This document shows positions 23,644-31,966 of a DNA stretch of 64,000 nucleotides, piece after piece. This DNA is from Streptomyces niger (GTDB lineage: Bacteria; Actinomycetota; Actinomycetes; Streptomycetales; Streptomycetaceae): positions 310,001-374,000 of the forward strand of contig NZ_JOFQ01000011.1 in assembly GCF_000718305.1 (NCBI RefSeq). The letters run 5' to 3'. The notes under the pieces are model-generated. The model saw only the letters and a list, made by a program, of their open reading frames with translations. It had not been told where the DNA came from and did not search any database. The position numbers and the translations under genes were made by a program. Within the stretch, counting starts at the first letter, position 1. Each line of letters starts with the position of its first letter.

Positions 23644-24761
23644 CCCAGTGCGTTCGCGGTCTTCTCGGCGATCGCCGGGGAGCAGGTCATGCCGCGCCCG
23701 CCGGGCCCGGTGACCAGCCACACGCCGTCGCTCGCCTGCTGCCGGTGCACGACCCGGCCGGTGTCGGTGCACTGCGCGTACACCCCGGCCCAGCGGTGCC
23801 GGATGCGCGGCAGCGGGCGGCCGAGGATCGACTCGACGACGCCGGTCAGGTGCTCGTAGGGCTCCTCGACGGTGTCGAAGGCGAACGGCGTCTCGTACTC
23901 GTGGGTGTCGCCGATGGTCAGCCCGCCGTCCGCGCGCTGCACCATCAGGAGCTGCATCTTGTGGGCTGCGGCGGTGGGCGCCTGCGCGTGCTCGGCGTTG
24001 AGCGCGTCCAGCGCCTCGCCGCCGTACGCCGGGTAGTAGCGGAAGCTGTCCGCGTCGGCGACGGAGGTGGTCAGCGGCTCGCCGAGCGGGTCGGTCTGCA
24101 TCATCTGCAGCCGTACGCGGCGGACCGGGAGGTCCGGGATCAGCTCGCGGACCAGGCCGCTCAGCCAGGCGCCGGTGCACAGCACGACGGCGTCGCCGCG
24201 GTGCGTCCCACCGTGGTCGTCCCGTACGCCGCTGCCGTCGCCGAGGACGTCCCGGACCTCGCGCCCGCCGAGGTAGGTGTAGCGGCCGGTGGCGAGCAGC
24301 GCCTGCTTCAGCTCGCGCTGGGCGACGCGGGGTTCGACGGCGGCGTCCCGCTCGCACCACAGGGCGCCGAGGAAGTCGCCGCGGAGCGCGGGGTTGATCC
24401 CGCGGGCCTCCTCGGCGTCCAGCAGCTTGTAGCCGCGCGCGGCGGCGTCCGGGCGGCGGGCCGCGGCCTCGGCGACGGCCCGCTCGGCCTCGTTCTTCAC
24501 GACGGTCAGCGAGCCGATCGCGCGGAAGCCGAGCCCCGGCACGCGGGCGCCGATCTCCTCCCACAGCGCGCGGGCGCGCAGGGCCGTGTCCAGCTCCTCG
24601 CCGCCCGCGCGGCCGCTGACCCAGATCTGCCCGAAGTTCCGTACGGAGGCGCCGCGGGCCTCGGCCTCCCGTTCGATGTGGACGACCTCGTGGCCGCGTT
24701 CGACCGCCTGCCAGGCGTGCATGGTCCCCAGCACGCCGGCTCCGACAACTATGACTCGCAT
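23637..24761 (-). CDS. FAD-dependent oxidoreductase of phosphonate catabolism
   Basis: A 374-residue DAO-type flavoenzyme. The Rossmann fingerprint RVIVVGAGVLGTMHAWQAVERG is at the N-terminus, with VVHIERE giving the acidic ribose ligand. The C-terminal GRGMTCSPAIAEKTANALG is the second FAD contact. Enzymes of this subgroup sit beside phosphonatase-like hydrolases and aminoethylphosphonate importers. They probably deaminate 2-aminoethylphosphonate or its N-alkyl form to phosphonoacetaldehyde, which the next gene product cleaves. It is the first gene of a six-gene operon with a regulatory palindrome in its upstream region. Confidence 0.82.
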   Translation of the reverse strand: MRVIVVGAGVLGTMHAWQAVERGHEVVHIEREAEARGASVRNFGQIWVSGRAGGEELDTALRARALWEEIGARVPGLGFRAIGSLTVVKNEAERAVAEAAARRPDAAARGYKLLDAEEARGINPALRGDFLGALWCERDAAVEPRVAQRELKQALLATGRYTYLGGREVRDVLGDGSGVRDDHGGTHRGDAVVLCTGAWLSGLVRELIPDLPVRRVRLQMMQTDPLGEPLTTSVADADSFRYYPAYGGEALDALNAEHAQAPTAAAHKMQLLMVQRADGGLTIGDTHEYETPFAFDTVEEPYEHLTGVVESILGRPLPRIRHRWAGVYAQCTDTGRVVHRQQASDGVWLVTGPGGRGMTCSPAIAEKTANALGW

Positions 24762-24834
24762 GCCGGTGACGCTCGTCGCGCCGGGTGGCCGACTGCGGTC
24801 CGCGCGGCAACCAGCCGGTTAACGGGCCATCAAA

Positions 24835-24850
24835 GTTGGCCTAGACCCGT
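24835..24850. promoter_or_regulatory. Candidate HutC-type operator of the phosphonate operon
   Basis: The sequence gttggcctagacccgt (11 of 16 matches to the DasR/HutC-type GGTCTAGACC palindrome) lies 74 bases upstream of the oxidoreductase start and downstream of a HutC-type regulator gene. Its flanks also hold an outer inverted repeat AACGGG / CCCGTT (24821-24826 and 24847-24852). Confidence 0.5.
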
Positions 24851-24929
24851 TATCTTCTCGTGATCTTAGAGGAACGACGGCCCTCGCCGCAGGGGTACTG
24901 GCCGGTGGCCGGCCGCCCCCTCGTGGTGG

Positions 24930-24965
24930 TTGCTCGCGCAGTTCCCCGCGCCCCTTACGGGGCGC
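24930..24965. repeat. Streptomyces REP-like intergenic element
   Basis: The string GCTCGCGCAGTTCCCCGCG followed by the hairpin GCGCCCC-TTAC-GGGGCGC (24948-24965) belongs to a short element common between Streptomyces genes. The hutC stop codon lies inside its loop. A related copy is at 41440-41485. It may act as terminator for the regulator gene. Confidence 0.6.
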
Positions 24966-25719
24966 CGCCGAGCCGCGTCGTGAACGAGAACCGGTCCCCG
25001 CGGAACAGCGTCCGCACCCGCTCCAGAGGGCGCCCGCCCACATCGCGGCTGATCCGATGGATCAGCAGCATCGGCAACGCCCCCGGCGTCCCGATCAACA
25101 ACGCCTCCCGCGGCGTCGCCAGCACCGTTTCCAGCCGCTCGTCCGCGTCGCCGAAGCCGATGCCGAGCCGGTCGTGCAGGTAGCCGTAGAAGGAGGAGTC
25201 CGGCTCGAAGTCGGTGTCCAGCCGCGGCGCCCGCTCGACCGCCACGTACGTGCTCTCCAGCCCGACCCGCTCGTCATCCGCGAGCAGCACCCGCTCCATG
25301 TGCCAGACCGGCTCGCCGGCCGGCAGCCCGAGGTCCGCGGCGAGAGCCGCATTGCAGGGGAACCGGTCCAGCCCGATGAGGTGCCGCCCGGGACGGCGGC
25401 CCTGCTTGCGTACGCCCTCGGTGTAACTCGCCAGCGCCAGCGGCTGTTCGAGCTTGGGGCCGGCCACCACCGTGCCCCGGCCGAGCCGGCGGATCCGGCC
25501 TTCGAGGAGCAGGTCGCGCAGCGCCTGGCGCAGGGTCTCCCGCGACACTTCGAAGCGCAGGGCGAGTTCGCGCTCGGTCGGCAGCGTCTCACCCTCGCCC
25601 AGCTCCGCGAGCAGCTCGCCGATCCGGACCTTCGCCGCGTAGTACTTGGGGATGCGCCCGTGCTCGGGGATGCCGGCTCTGATCGGCGCGCCGGGCGCCT
25701 GGTCCTTCGGGTAGTCCAC
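24955..25719 (-). CDS. HutC-subfamily GntR regulator, probable regulator of the phosphonate operon
   Basis: A 254-residue regulator. The N-terminal winged helix has IPKYYAAKVRIGELL, then TLPTERELALRFEVSRETLRQ and GRIRRLGRGTVVAGP. The C-terminal UTRA ligand domain has LASYTEGVRKQGRRPG, VWHMERVLLADDERVGLEST and ISRDVGGRPLERVRTLFRGDRF. The layout and length resemble DasR, a paralogue. It lies upstream of, and codirectional with, the phosphonate operon. It is therefore the probable local repressor, with a phosphonate or GlcNAc-like ligand unproven. The start is GTG 25719. Confidence 0.82.
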   Translation of the reverse strand: MDYPKDQAPGAPIRAGIPEHGRIPKYYAAKVRIGELLAELGEGETLPTERELALRFEVSRETLRQALRDLLLEGRIRRLGRGTVVAGPKLEQPLALASYTEGVRKQGRRPGRHLIGLDRFPCNAALAADLGLPAGEPVWHMERVLLADDERVGLESTYVAVERAPRLDTDFEPDSSFYGYLHDRLGIGFGDADERLETVLATPREALLIGTPGALPMLLIHRISRDVGGRPLERVRTLFRGDRFSFTTRLGGAP

Positions 25720-25740
25720 CGGCCGATCCTCGCACGCCGG

Positions 25741-26916
25741 TCAGATCACCGGCGGCGGCCCCGCGAACGGGCCCTGCGGCGCGCCGAAGAGAGAGGCCAG
25801 GACCAGGTGGGCGGCGCCGAGCGCCACCGCGTCCGGGCCGCCGGGCGCGGCCATGACCGGTACGGAGCGAGCGCCGCCGGAGCCGCGCGCCCGCAGCTGG
25901 CCGTCGAGCGAGGCGGCGACCCCGCGTACGTACGTATCGGGGTCGCCCAGCACCGTACGGCCGCCGAGCAGGACCCGGTCGACGTCCAGCAGCTCGACAA
26001 GATTGGCGGCGCCGACGCCCAGCACGCGGGCCGCCTCCGCCGGGTCGCCCGCCGCCACCGCGGCCAGGCAGAGCGCCTCGATGCAGCCGCGCTTGCCGCA
26101 GCCGCACGGCGGCCCGTCCAGCTGCACCACCTGGTGCCCGAACTCGCCCGCGCCGGTCCTGGCCCCGCGGTGCACGGCCCCGCCGAGCACGAGCCCGGCG
26201 CCCAGCCCCGTGCCCAGGTGCAGGTAGCCGAACGAGCCGGCGCCGCGCGCGTGCTGCGCCAGGCCGTGTGCTGCCGCGTTGGTGTCCTTGTCGAGTACGA
26301 CCGGCAGGCCGAGCTGTTCGGCGAGCGCGGCGCGGAGCGGGTAGCCGTCCCACTGCGGCAGGCCGGTGACCCGGTGCAGGACACCGGTGCGGTGGTCCAG
26401 CGGGCCGGGGCAGGCGACGCCCGCGCCGATCACCTGCGCCTCAGGCGCCGCGGCGCGCACCTCGGCGACCTGCGCCGCTGCCGCAGCCAGCACCTCGGGG
26501 GCGCCGGCGCCCAGGTCCAGCGGCGCGCGGCGGACCGCGACCGGTTCGCCCGCCAGGTCGGCGAGGACGGTGACGCTCTCGTCCCGGTCCAGGTGCAGCC
26601 CGATCGCGTGCCGCGCGCCGGGGACCAGCCGCAGGACCGTACGGGGCTTGCCGCCGGTGGAGGCGCGCCGGCCGGCCTCGGCGGCGAGCCCGTCCTCCCG
26701 CAGCCGTGCGGTGATCTTGCTGACCGCCTGCGGGGTGAGCCCGCTGCGCTCGGCCAGCTCCAGCCGGCTGACGCCGCCCTCGCCCGCGGCGCGCAGCAGT
26801 TCGAGCAGCACGGCCGCGTTGTGCCCGCGGAGCAGGGGCAGGTTGGCGCCGGACGCGTAGCGGGCCGGTCCGTCGGAAACGGGGCGGCCGGAAGGGGGAG
26901 GGTTCTCGCTGCTCAC
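25741..26916 (-). CDS. ROK-family transcriptional regulator
   Basis: A 391-residue ROK (repressor, ORF, kinase) protein. An N-terminal winged helix (SRLELAERSGLTPQAVSKITARL) is joined to a sugar-kinase-like domain with HLDRDESVTVLADLAGEP, VVLDKDTNAAAHG, the GTGLGAGLVL loop and the zinc-binding CGCGKRGCIEAL. The start at GTG 26916 has GGAGGG unusually close. It is divergent from the Gfo/Idh/MocA gene with only about 56 bases between them, so it probably represses that operon in response to a sugar. Confidence 0.85.
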   Translation of the reverse strand: MSSENPPPSGRPVSDGPARYASGANLPLLRGHNAAVLLELLRAAGEGGVSRLELAERSGLTPQAVSKITARLREDGLAAEAGRRASTGGKPRTVLRLVPGARHAIGLHLDRDESVTVLADLAGEPVAVRRAPLDLGAGAPEVLAAAAAQVAEVRAAAPEAQVIGAGVACPGPLDHRTGVLHRVTGLPQWDGYPLRAALAEQLGLPVVLDKDTNAAAHGLAQHARGAGSFGYLHLGTGLGAGLVLGGAVHRGARTGAGEFGHQVVQLDGPPCGCGKRGCIEALCLAAVAAGDPAEAARVLGVGAANLVELLDVDRVLLGGRTVLGDPDTYVRGVAASLDGQLRARGSGGARSVPVMAAPGGPDAVALGAAHLVLASLFGAPQGPFAGPPPVI

Positions 26917-26946
26917 CCCTCCATTGTGGGCATCGCTTGCACTTTG

Positions 26947-26959
26947 GCAACAGCGTTGC
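26947..26959. promoter_or_regulatory. Candidate ROK operator between divergent genes
   Basis: The perfect inverted repeat GCAAC-AGC-GTTGC sits in the centre of the divergent intergenic region, where a repressor would block both promoters. Confidence 0.5.
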
Positions 26960-26972
26960 TTAAGTGGGGGTC

Positions 26973-28106
26973 ATGAGCAGCCCGAGCGACTCCACCGGTA
27001 CCGCATCCCCCGGCAGCCCCCTCCGCGTCGGCCTCATCGGTTACGGCCTGGCCGGCTCCGTCTTCCACGCGCCGATGATCGCCGCGACCGAGGGCCTGGT
27101 CCTCGACACGGTCTCCACCTCCAGCGCCGACCGGCAGGCACAGGCCCGCGCCGAGCACCCGCAGGTGCGCACGGTCGGCACGCCCGACGAGGTGCTGGCC
27201 CGCGCGGCCGAGCTGGACCTGATCGTCCTCGCCTCCCCCAACAAGACCCACGTCCCGCTCGCCACCGCGGCGCTGGAGGCCGGCCTCCCGGTCGTCGTCG
27301 ACAAGCCGCTCGCCGCCACCGCCGCCGAGGCCGAGCAGCTCGCCGCCCTGGCCGCCGACCGCGGCCTGCTCCTGTCCGTCTTCCAGAACCGCCGCTGGGA
27401 CAACGACTTCCTCACCCTGCGCAAGCTGGTCGAGGAGGGTGCCCTCGGCGAGGTGTGGCGCTTCGAGTCGCGGTTCGAGCGCTGGCGGCCCAAGCCCAAG
27501 GGCGGCTGGCGCGAGTCCGGCGACCCGGCCGAGATCGGCGGGCTGCTGTACGACCTGGGCAGCCACGTCGCCGACCAGGCCCTCGCCCTCTTCGGCCCGG
27601 CCGTCTCGGTGTACGCGGAGTCCGACGTGCGCCGCCCCGGCGCCGAGGCCGACGACGACACCTTCATCGCCCTCACGCACGCGAGCGGCGTCCGCTCCCA
27701 CCTGTGGGTCAGCGCCACCACCGCGCAGCTCGGCCCGCGCTTCCGGGTGCTCGGCAGCGAGGCCGGTTACGTGAAGTACGGCCTGGACCCGCAGGAGGCG
27801 GCGCTGCGCGAGGGCCTGCGGCCCGGCGGCGACGGCGACTGGGGCGTGGAGCCGGAGTCCGCCTGGGGCCGCATCGGCGCCGGGGAGTCCCCGCAGACCG
27901 GCGGCGGCGAGCCCGTCCCCACTCTGCCGGGCGACTACCCCGCGTACTACGCCGCCATCGCCGAAGCGCTGCGTACGGGTGGCGAGCCGCCGGTCACCGC
28001 CCTGGAGGCGGCCGCCGCGCTGCGTGTCCTGGAGGCCGCGAAGCTCTCGGCCGCCGAGGGCCGCACGGTCCGGATCGAGAACGCCCGCACGGGGGCCGCC
28101 CGATGA
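26973..28106 (+). CDS. Gfo/Idh/MocA family oxidoreductase
   Basis: A 377-residue NAD(P)-dependent dehydrogenase acting on a sugar or inositol-like substrate. The Rossmann start RVGLIGYGLAGSVFHAPM is near residue 19, and the motif VVVDKPLAAT (family EKP) near 107 carries the catalytic-region Lys. The C-terminal GFO_IDH_MocA domain has FQNRRWDNDF and GGLLYDLGSHVADQAL with the conserved His near 203. ATG 26973 is favoured over the GTG at 26964. It overlaps the next gene by four bases (ATGA) and is likely controlled by the divergent ROK protein. Confidence 0.87.
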   Translation: MSSPSDSTGTASPGSPLRVGLIGYGLAGSVFHAPMIAATEGLVLDTVSTSSADRQAQARAEHPQVRTVGTPDEVLARAAELDLIVLASPNKTHVPLATAALEAGLPVVVDKPLAATAAEAEQLAALAADRGLLLSVFQNRRWDNDFLTLRKLVEEGALGEVWRFESRFERWRPKPKGGWRESGDPAEIGGLLYDLGSHVADQALALFGPAVSVYAESDVRRPGAEADDDTFIALTHASGVRSHLWVSATTAQLGPRFRVLGSEAGYVKYGLDPQEAALREGLRPGGDGDWGVEPESAWGRIGAGESPQTGGGEPVPTLPGDYPAYYAAIAEALRTGGEPPVTALEAAAALRVLEAAKLSAAEGRTVRIENARTGAAR

Positions 28107-28585
28107 CCGCCGCCGACGACACCCAGGCCCTCGTCGCCACCCTCGAAGAGCAGGAACGCCGCCTGGTCTTCGACCGCTTCGGCAACGACGACGCCTGGGC
28201 GCTCGGCACCCTCCTCGTCGAGCTGGCCCGCGAGCGGAACGCTGCCGTGACGGTCGGCATCCGGCGCGGCGCCCAGCGCCTCTTCCACTGCGCGCTGCCC
28301 GGCACCAGCGCCGACAACGACGCCTGGCTGGACCGCAAGTGCCGGGTGGTGGAACGGTACGGCGAGGCGTCGTTCCTGGTCGGCGCCCGGTTCCGGGCCA
28401 AGGGCCGGACCTTCGAGGACTCCTCCCGCCTCGACCCCGACCGCTATGCCGCGCACGGCGGCGCCTTCCCCGTCCGCCTCCGCGGCACCGGCGTCGTCGG
28501 CGCGGTGGCCGTCTCCGGCCTCCCCCAGGCCGACGATCACGCCCTCGTCGTCGAGGCGTTGGAGCAATACCTGCGCCCTGCCTGA
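28103..28585 (+). CDS. UPF0303 / haem-degrading-domain (HbpS/GlcG-like) protein
   Basis: A 160-residue protein of the UPF0303 group within the GlcG/HbpS-like fold. Features are DAWALGTLLVELARERNAAVTVGIRRG near residue 27, the middle WLDRKCRVVERYGEASF and the C-terminal AHGGAFPVRLRGTGVVGAVAVSGLPQADDH. ATG 28103 overlaps the oxidoreductase stop by four bases, so it is co-translated with it. Proteins of this fold bind haem or small organic ligands; no enzymatic reaction is established for this branch. Confidence 0.8.
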   Translation: MTAADDTQALVATLEEQERRLVFDRFGNDDAWALGTLLVELARERNAAVTVGIRRGAQRLFHCALPGTSADNDAWLDRKCRVVERYGEASFLVGARFRAKGRTFEDSSRLDPDRYAAHGGAFPVRLRGTGVVGAVAVSGLPQADDHALVVEALEQYLRPA

Positions 28586-28657
28586 CGCAAAGCGTGCGCC
28601 CCGCCCGGAAATACGGGAAAGCTGTGGGGGAACCGGCGAGAGAGAGGCGGTACCCCC

Positions 28658-29623
28658 ATGGCACTGACGGGCGGGGCGGGCTGGACCGGACCATCGCGGC
28701 GCACCGTCCTGGCGACGGGCCTGGCCGCCGGGCTGACGCCGCTGGTGGCGGGGTGCCAGTCGGGCGGGGCCGGGCGGTCACCGTTCACCGGCGAGGACGG
28801 CGCGGGCGACAAGGTACTGGCCGTGAAGATCGACAACGTCTCGGCCGCCCGCCCGCAGACCGGCCTGGAGCACGCCGACATCCTCTACACCGAGCAGGTG
28901 GAGGCGGGCCTGTCCCGCATACTGGCCGTCTTCGCCGCCCACCTCCCCGACCGGGTGGGCCCGGTCCGCAGCGCCCGCGAGTCCGACCTCGAACTGCTCC
29001 GCCAGTTCGGCCATCCCGCGCTGGCCTACTCCGGCGCGCAGGCCAAGCTCCGCCCCACCCTGGAGTCGGCGCCGATCGACGCCCTGCCGCCGGGCAAGGC
29101 GCCCGACGCGTACGTCCGCAGCCCGGACCGCGCCGCGCCGCACAACCTCTACCTCCGCCCGGCCCGCGCCCTGGAAGCCGCCCCCGGCGCCTCGGCCCCG
29201 GCCGACATCGGCTTCCGCTTCGGCTCCGCGCCCGCCGGCGGCACCCGCACGAGCGAGCAGGACGTCCACTACCCGGCGGCCCGTTTCGCCTTCACCTGGT
29301 CCGAATCCCGGAACCGCTGGCTGGTCTCGATGGACGGGACGCCCTTCCGCACCACCGGGGGCGGCCAACTCGGCGTCGCCACGGTGATCGTCCAGTACGT
29401 GACCGTCCGCTCCTCCCGCCTCCACGACAAGTGGGGCAGCGTCACCCCCTACACGGAGACCGTCGGCTCGGGCGACGCCCTCGTCCTCCGCAACGGCAAG
29501 AAATACGAGGCCCACTGGTCCCGCCCCGCCGCGGACGGCGGCACCACCTTCACCACCCCCGACGGCAACCACCTCCCCTTCCCCAAGGGCCCGGCCTGGG
29601 TGGCCCTGACCCCGAAGAGCTGA
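28658..29623 (+). CDS. DUF3048 (YerB-like) lipoprotein
   Basis: A 321-residue exported lipoprotein. The N-terminus has a twin arginine (SRRTVLATGLAAG) and a lipobox VAGC near residue 32. The DUF3048 domains show VLAVKIDNVSAARPQTGLEHADILYTEQVE, VGPVRSARESDLELLRQFG, and the C-terminal half with TPYTETVGSGDALVLRNGK. The function of the family is unknown; YerB is a Bacillus member. ATG 28658 follows GAGAGAGG. It appears to be a single gene followed by the convergent operon described next. Confidence 0.85.
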   Translation: MALTGGAGWTGPSRRTVLATGLAAGLTPLVAGCQSGGAGRSPFTGEDGAGDKVLAVKIDNVSAARPQTGLEHADILYTEQVEAGLSRILAVFAAHLPDRVGPVRSARESDLELLRQFGHPALAYSGAQAKLRPTLESAPIDALPPGKAPDAYVRSPDRAAPHNLYLRPARALEAAPGASAPADIGFRFGSAPAGGTRTSEQDVHYPAARFAFTWSESRNRWLVSMDGTPFRTTGGGQLGVATVIVQYVTVRSSRLHDKWGSVTPYTETVGSGDALVLRNGKKYEAHWSRPAADGGTTFTTPDGNHLPFPKGPAWVALTPKS

Positions 29624-29655
29624 CGGCTACCGGACACTCGTCACCGCGGGCGCGC

Positions 29656-30165
29656 TCAATCGGCCTGCTTCTTGAAGCAGGCCGATTCGACGGTGACCTC
29701 CAGCAGTGAAGTCTTGCCGCTGCGCTTGCTCTCGTCGTGCAGCCTGATGTCCACGGAGAAATCGCCCCCCTTGTGGTTCGCAATAATCTGCGGCGCTTTC
29801 GAGGGACTGCCATCGGGACCGTCCTTCACGATTTTCCAGCCGTGACCGGGAAGACCGTCCCTCAATCGACCGAATGCCTTCTTCAGCTCCTCGAACGGGA
29901 GGCCGTAGAGGCTCCAAGGGTGGTGCGCCCGGTATACCTTCTCCGAGGAGTACCCCGCACACGGCATCGCGAATGCACCCGACTCCGTCACCTTCCCCTT
30001 CACGCCGGCGAGATCCAGGATCTCACTGGACGCCTTTTCCGTCTCGTCAGCAACCTTGTCGGAACTGCGCACTCGCAGATCATCTTCATTCATATTTTTC
30101 GAGCATCCCGCCAAGAGAACGCACGCCAGCACGACATGCACCGCCATGAAACTTCGCTTAGTCAT
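29656..30165 (-). CDS. Lipoprotein, possible immunity partner of the adjacent hydrolase
   Basis: A 169-residue lipoprotein from ATG 30165. The signal peptide FMAVHVVLACVLLAGC ends in a textbook lipobox with Cys near residue 20. The mature domain (about 150 residues) holds FAMPCAGYSSEKVYRAHH, a region with GHGWKIVKDGPDGSP, and a final strand SLLEVTVESACFK; the Cys pair may form a disulfide. I recognise no family. It overlaps the alpha/beta-hydrolase gene by eight bases and is the last gene of a three-gene operon. Third-position GC is visibly lower than in neighbouring genes. The immunity role is an inference from the arrangement. Confidence 0.7.
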   Translation of the reverse strand: MTKRSFMAVHVVLACVLLAGCSKNMNEDDLRVRSSDKVADETEKASSEILDLAGVKGKVTESGAFAMPCAGYSSEKVYRAHHPWSLYGLPFEELKKAFGRLRDGLPGHGWKIVKDGPDGSPSKAPQIIANHKGGDFSVDIRLHDESKRSGKTSLLEVTVESACFKKQAD

Positions 30166-31966
30166 GCACCACCTGATCGTATTTGCCGGTGACAACTGCG
30201 GCCTGATTCCGCAGACTGGTCGAGCCCTGGTCCCAGAACGCCCCGTGACTCCCTGCGTCACTCTTCATGATGTTTCCACCGAACTCGGGGTCGGTGGGAA
30301 TGTTTCCGTCACCTCCCAGGCCGACGAGATCGCCTCCCTTTCGCACACCCCAGTCGTCCCAATTGCCCCCCATCGCCCACATGTGCTTGGGGTCGATGTT
30401 GAGGTCGGAAGCCTTGGCCGCCTGCATCCCCGGGCTACCCGCCACCATGACGTCGTCCATAGGAAGAGATGTGCCGCCCTTGACGGAGATTTTCGCCGTA
30501 TCACCGATGAGCGTGCTGCCGTAGCTGTGCCCCATGACAGTGGTGTGGCCGGCACTCCCGGTCGCGTACTCGTGGGCCGTTCTGCTGCCTTCGAGAAATT
30601 CGTGCAGGCCGGGAGCACCCCGGCGGGCGTACGAGTCGCTCGTGGCCTCCGGAATGGTGTCCGGAGCGTCATAGTCCATCCAGGTGATGGTGGACACTTT
30701 CTCGCCCGGAGCCATCTTGCTGCTCTCGCCCCACAAGTACTCACTGCGGTGCAGGTCTGAGGGCGTTTCGCCGACGTCGTCACCGATGGTCGAGATATCC
30801 GTCGTGGTGCCAGGGACATAGATGGCCGTGTGGTCAGCCGTATCGGGATTCCCATTGGCCAGGATAACTTTTCCGTTGCCTCTGCCATCCGGATCAAAAC
30901 CCAAGAGGTACGCCTCAGGCAGACCGCGCTCGCCCGTCCGGTCGAAGCGGTCCTGGATGGCCTGCATGCCGTGCACCCTCCCCGCCACCCGCTCCTTCTC
31001 CTCGTTCCACTCCTTCCACTGCGTGTTGACCCGCCGGGCGCCGTGCACCCCTGAATACGAGTACTTCGCAGGCTCTCTGGCGAGGATGGCGTCCAACTGG
31101 GTCTGGTACTGGCCCTGCTTCTCGGAAAGCACCGCGCGATTGGCCTCGTCGCGGACGTCGGCCGGGAGGCCGTCCAGTGCGCCGACGCTCGCGGGGTGCA
31201 TGGAGACGTAGGCGGCCTTCTCGTCGTCGGAAAGGCCGTTCCACCACTTCGCGTTGCTCTCCGGGTCATTACCCTTCGGTGGCGCCTTGATGTCGTCCAG
31301 GTAGTGCTCGGCCCCCTTGAGAGCGCTGCGGGTGTCCTTCTGTACGTCCGCCCAGTCCTTGGCGGAGACGGTCAGGTCGTCGTCGGCCTTCAGCTTGCGG
31401 AGCTTCGGGGCCCACTTCTCATCGGTCTCCGTCGCCTCCTTGAGAGCAGCGGCGATACGGTCGGCATACGCCTGCGCGCGGGCGTAGTTCGGGTTGGGGT
31501 CGAAGCCGGCGGCCTGGCGATTGACTCCCTGCGCCGTCTTGTCCGTCGTGCCCCGGGCCGTCCCACCGTGCGGCGTCTTGCCGTCCTGCTTCTCGCCTCC
31601 CGCCGGGTAGGTGACCGAGCCGTCGTTCTCCACCGTGAATTTCTCGGCCTCGGCGTCCGCCACCGCCGCGTCGAGTTTCTTCTTGGCCGCTTGCAGGTCC
31701 GCGGCAAGTGCGCGGAGCGACGTGCTGATGACTCCGCATTCCACCTGGCTGTAGTGGAAGTTCTCCGCGAGCTTCTGGAGTTGTTCGACCGCCGCGGTCA
31801 CGGCCGCGCCGTCCAGCGACTGCCGCATCTTGACGGCGATCCGCTGCTCGATGGCGTCCTTGGCGCTGCTCGCCATGTCGCTCGCTGCTTGGTATCCCCT
31901 GGCGGCGTCCTCGAACTCGGACGTCTTGAGATGTTTGAGCGTCGGGTAGTCCACGGCTCGGTTCAC
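30158..31966 (-). CDS. Alpha/beta hydrolase (DUF1023) with long helical N-terminal region
   Basis: A 602-residue protein from GTG 31966. The first 270 residues are predicted to be mostly helical and charged (for example SLRALAADLQAAKKKLDAAVADAEAEK) and resemble the WXG/ESX-like targeting regions of type VII cargoes. The C-terminal DUF1023 alpha/beta hydrolase has AIYVPGTTTDI, then VMGHSYGSTLIG with the nucleophilic Ser near 478 and MVAGSPG. A catalytic Asp and His (candidates in GGNWDDWG and GSHGAFWD) follow. No Sec signal is seen. It overlaps the upstream gene by four bases (GTGA) and the downstream lipoprotein by eight. Possible secreted lipase/esterase; substrate unknown. Confidence 0.8.
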   Translation of the reverse strand: MNRAVDYPTLKHLKTSEFEDAARGYQAASDMASSAKDAIEQRIAVKMRQSLDGAAVTAAVEQLQKLAENFHYSQVECGVISTSLRALAADLQAAKKKLDAAVADAEAEKFTVENDGSVTYPAGGEKQDGKTPHGGTARGTTDKTAQGVNRQAAGFDPNPNYARAQAYADRIAAALKEATETDEKWAPKLRKLKADDDLTVSAKDWADVQKDTRSALKGAEHYLDDIKAPPKGNDPESNAKWWNGLSDDEKAAYVSMHPASVGALDGLPADVRDEANRAVLSEKQGQYQTQLDAILAREPAKYSYSGVHGARRVNTQWKEWNEEKERVAGRVHGMQAIQDRFDRTGERGLPEAYLLGFDPDGRGNGKVILANGNPDTADHTAIYVPGTTTDISTIGDDVGETPSDLHRSEYLWGESSKMAPGEKVSTITWMDYDAPDTIPEATSDSYARRGAPGLHEFLEGSRTAHEYATGSAGHTTVMGHSYGSTLIGDTAKISVKGGTSLPMDDVMVAGSPGMQAAKASDLNIDPKHMWAMGGNWDDWGVRKGGDLVGLGGDGNIPTDPEFGGNIMKSDAGSHGAFWDQGSTSLRNQAAVVTGKYDQVVHD

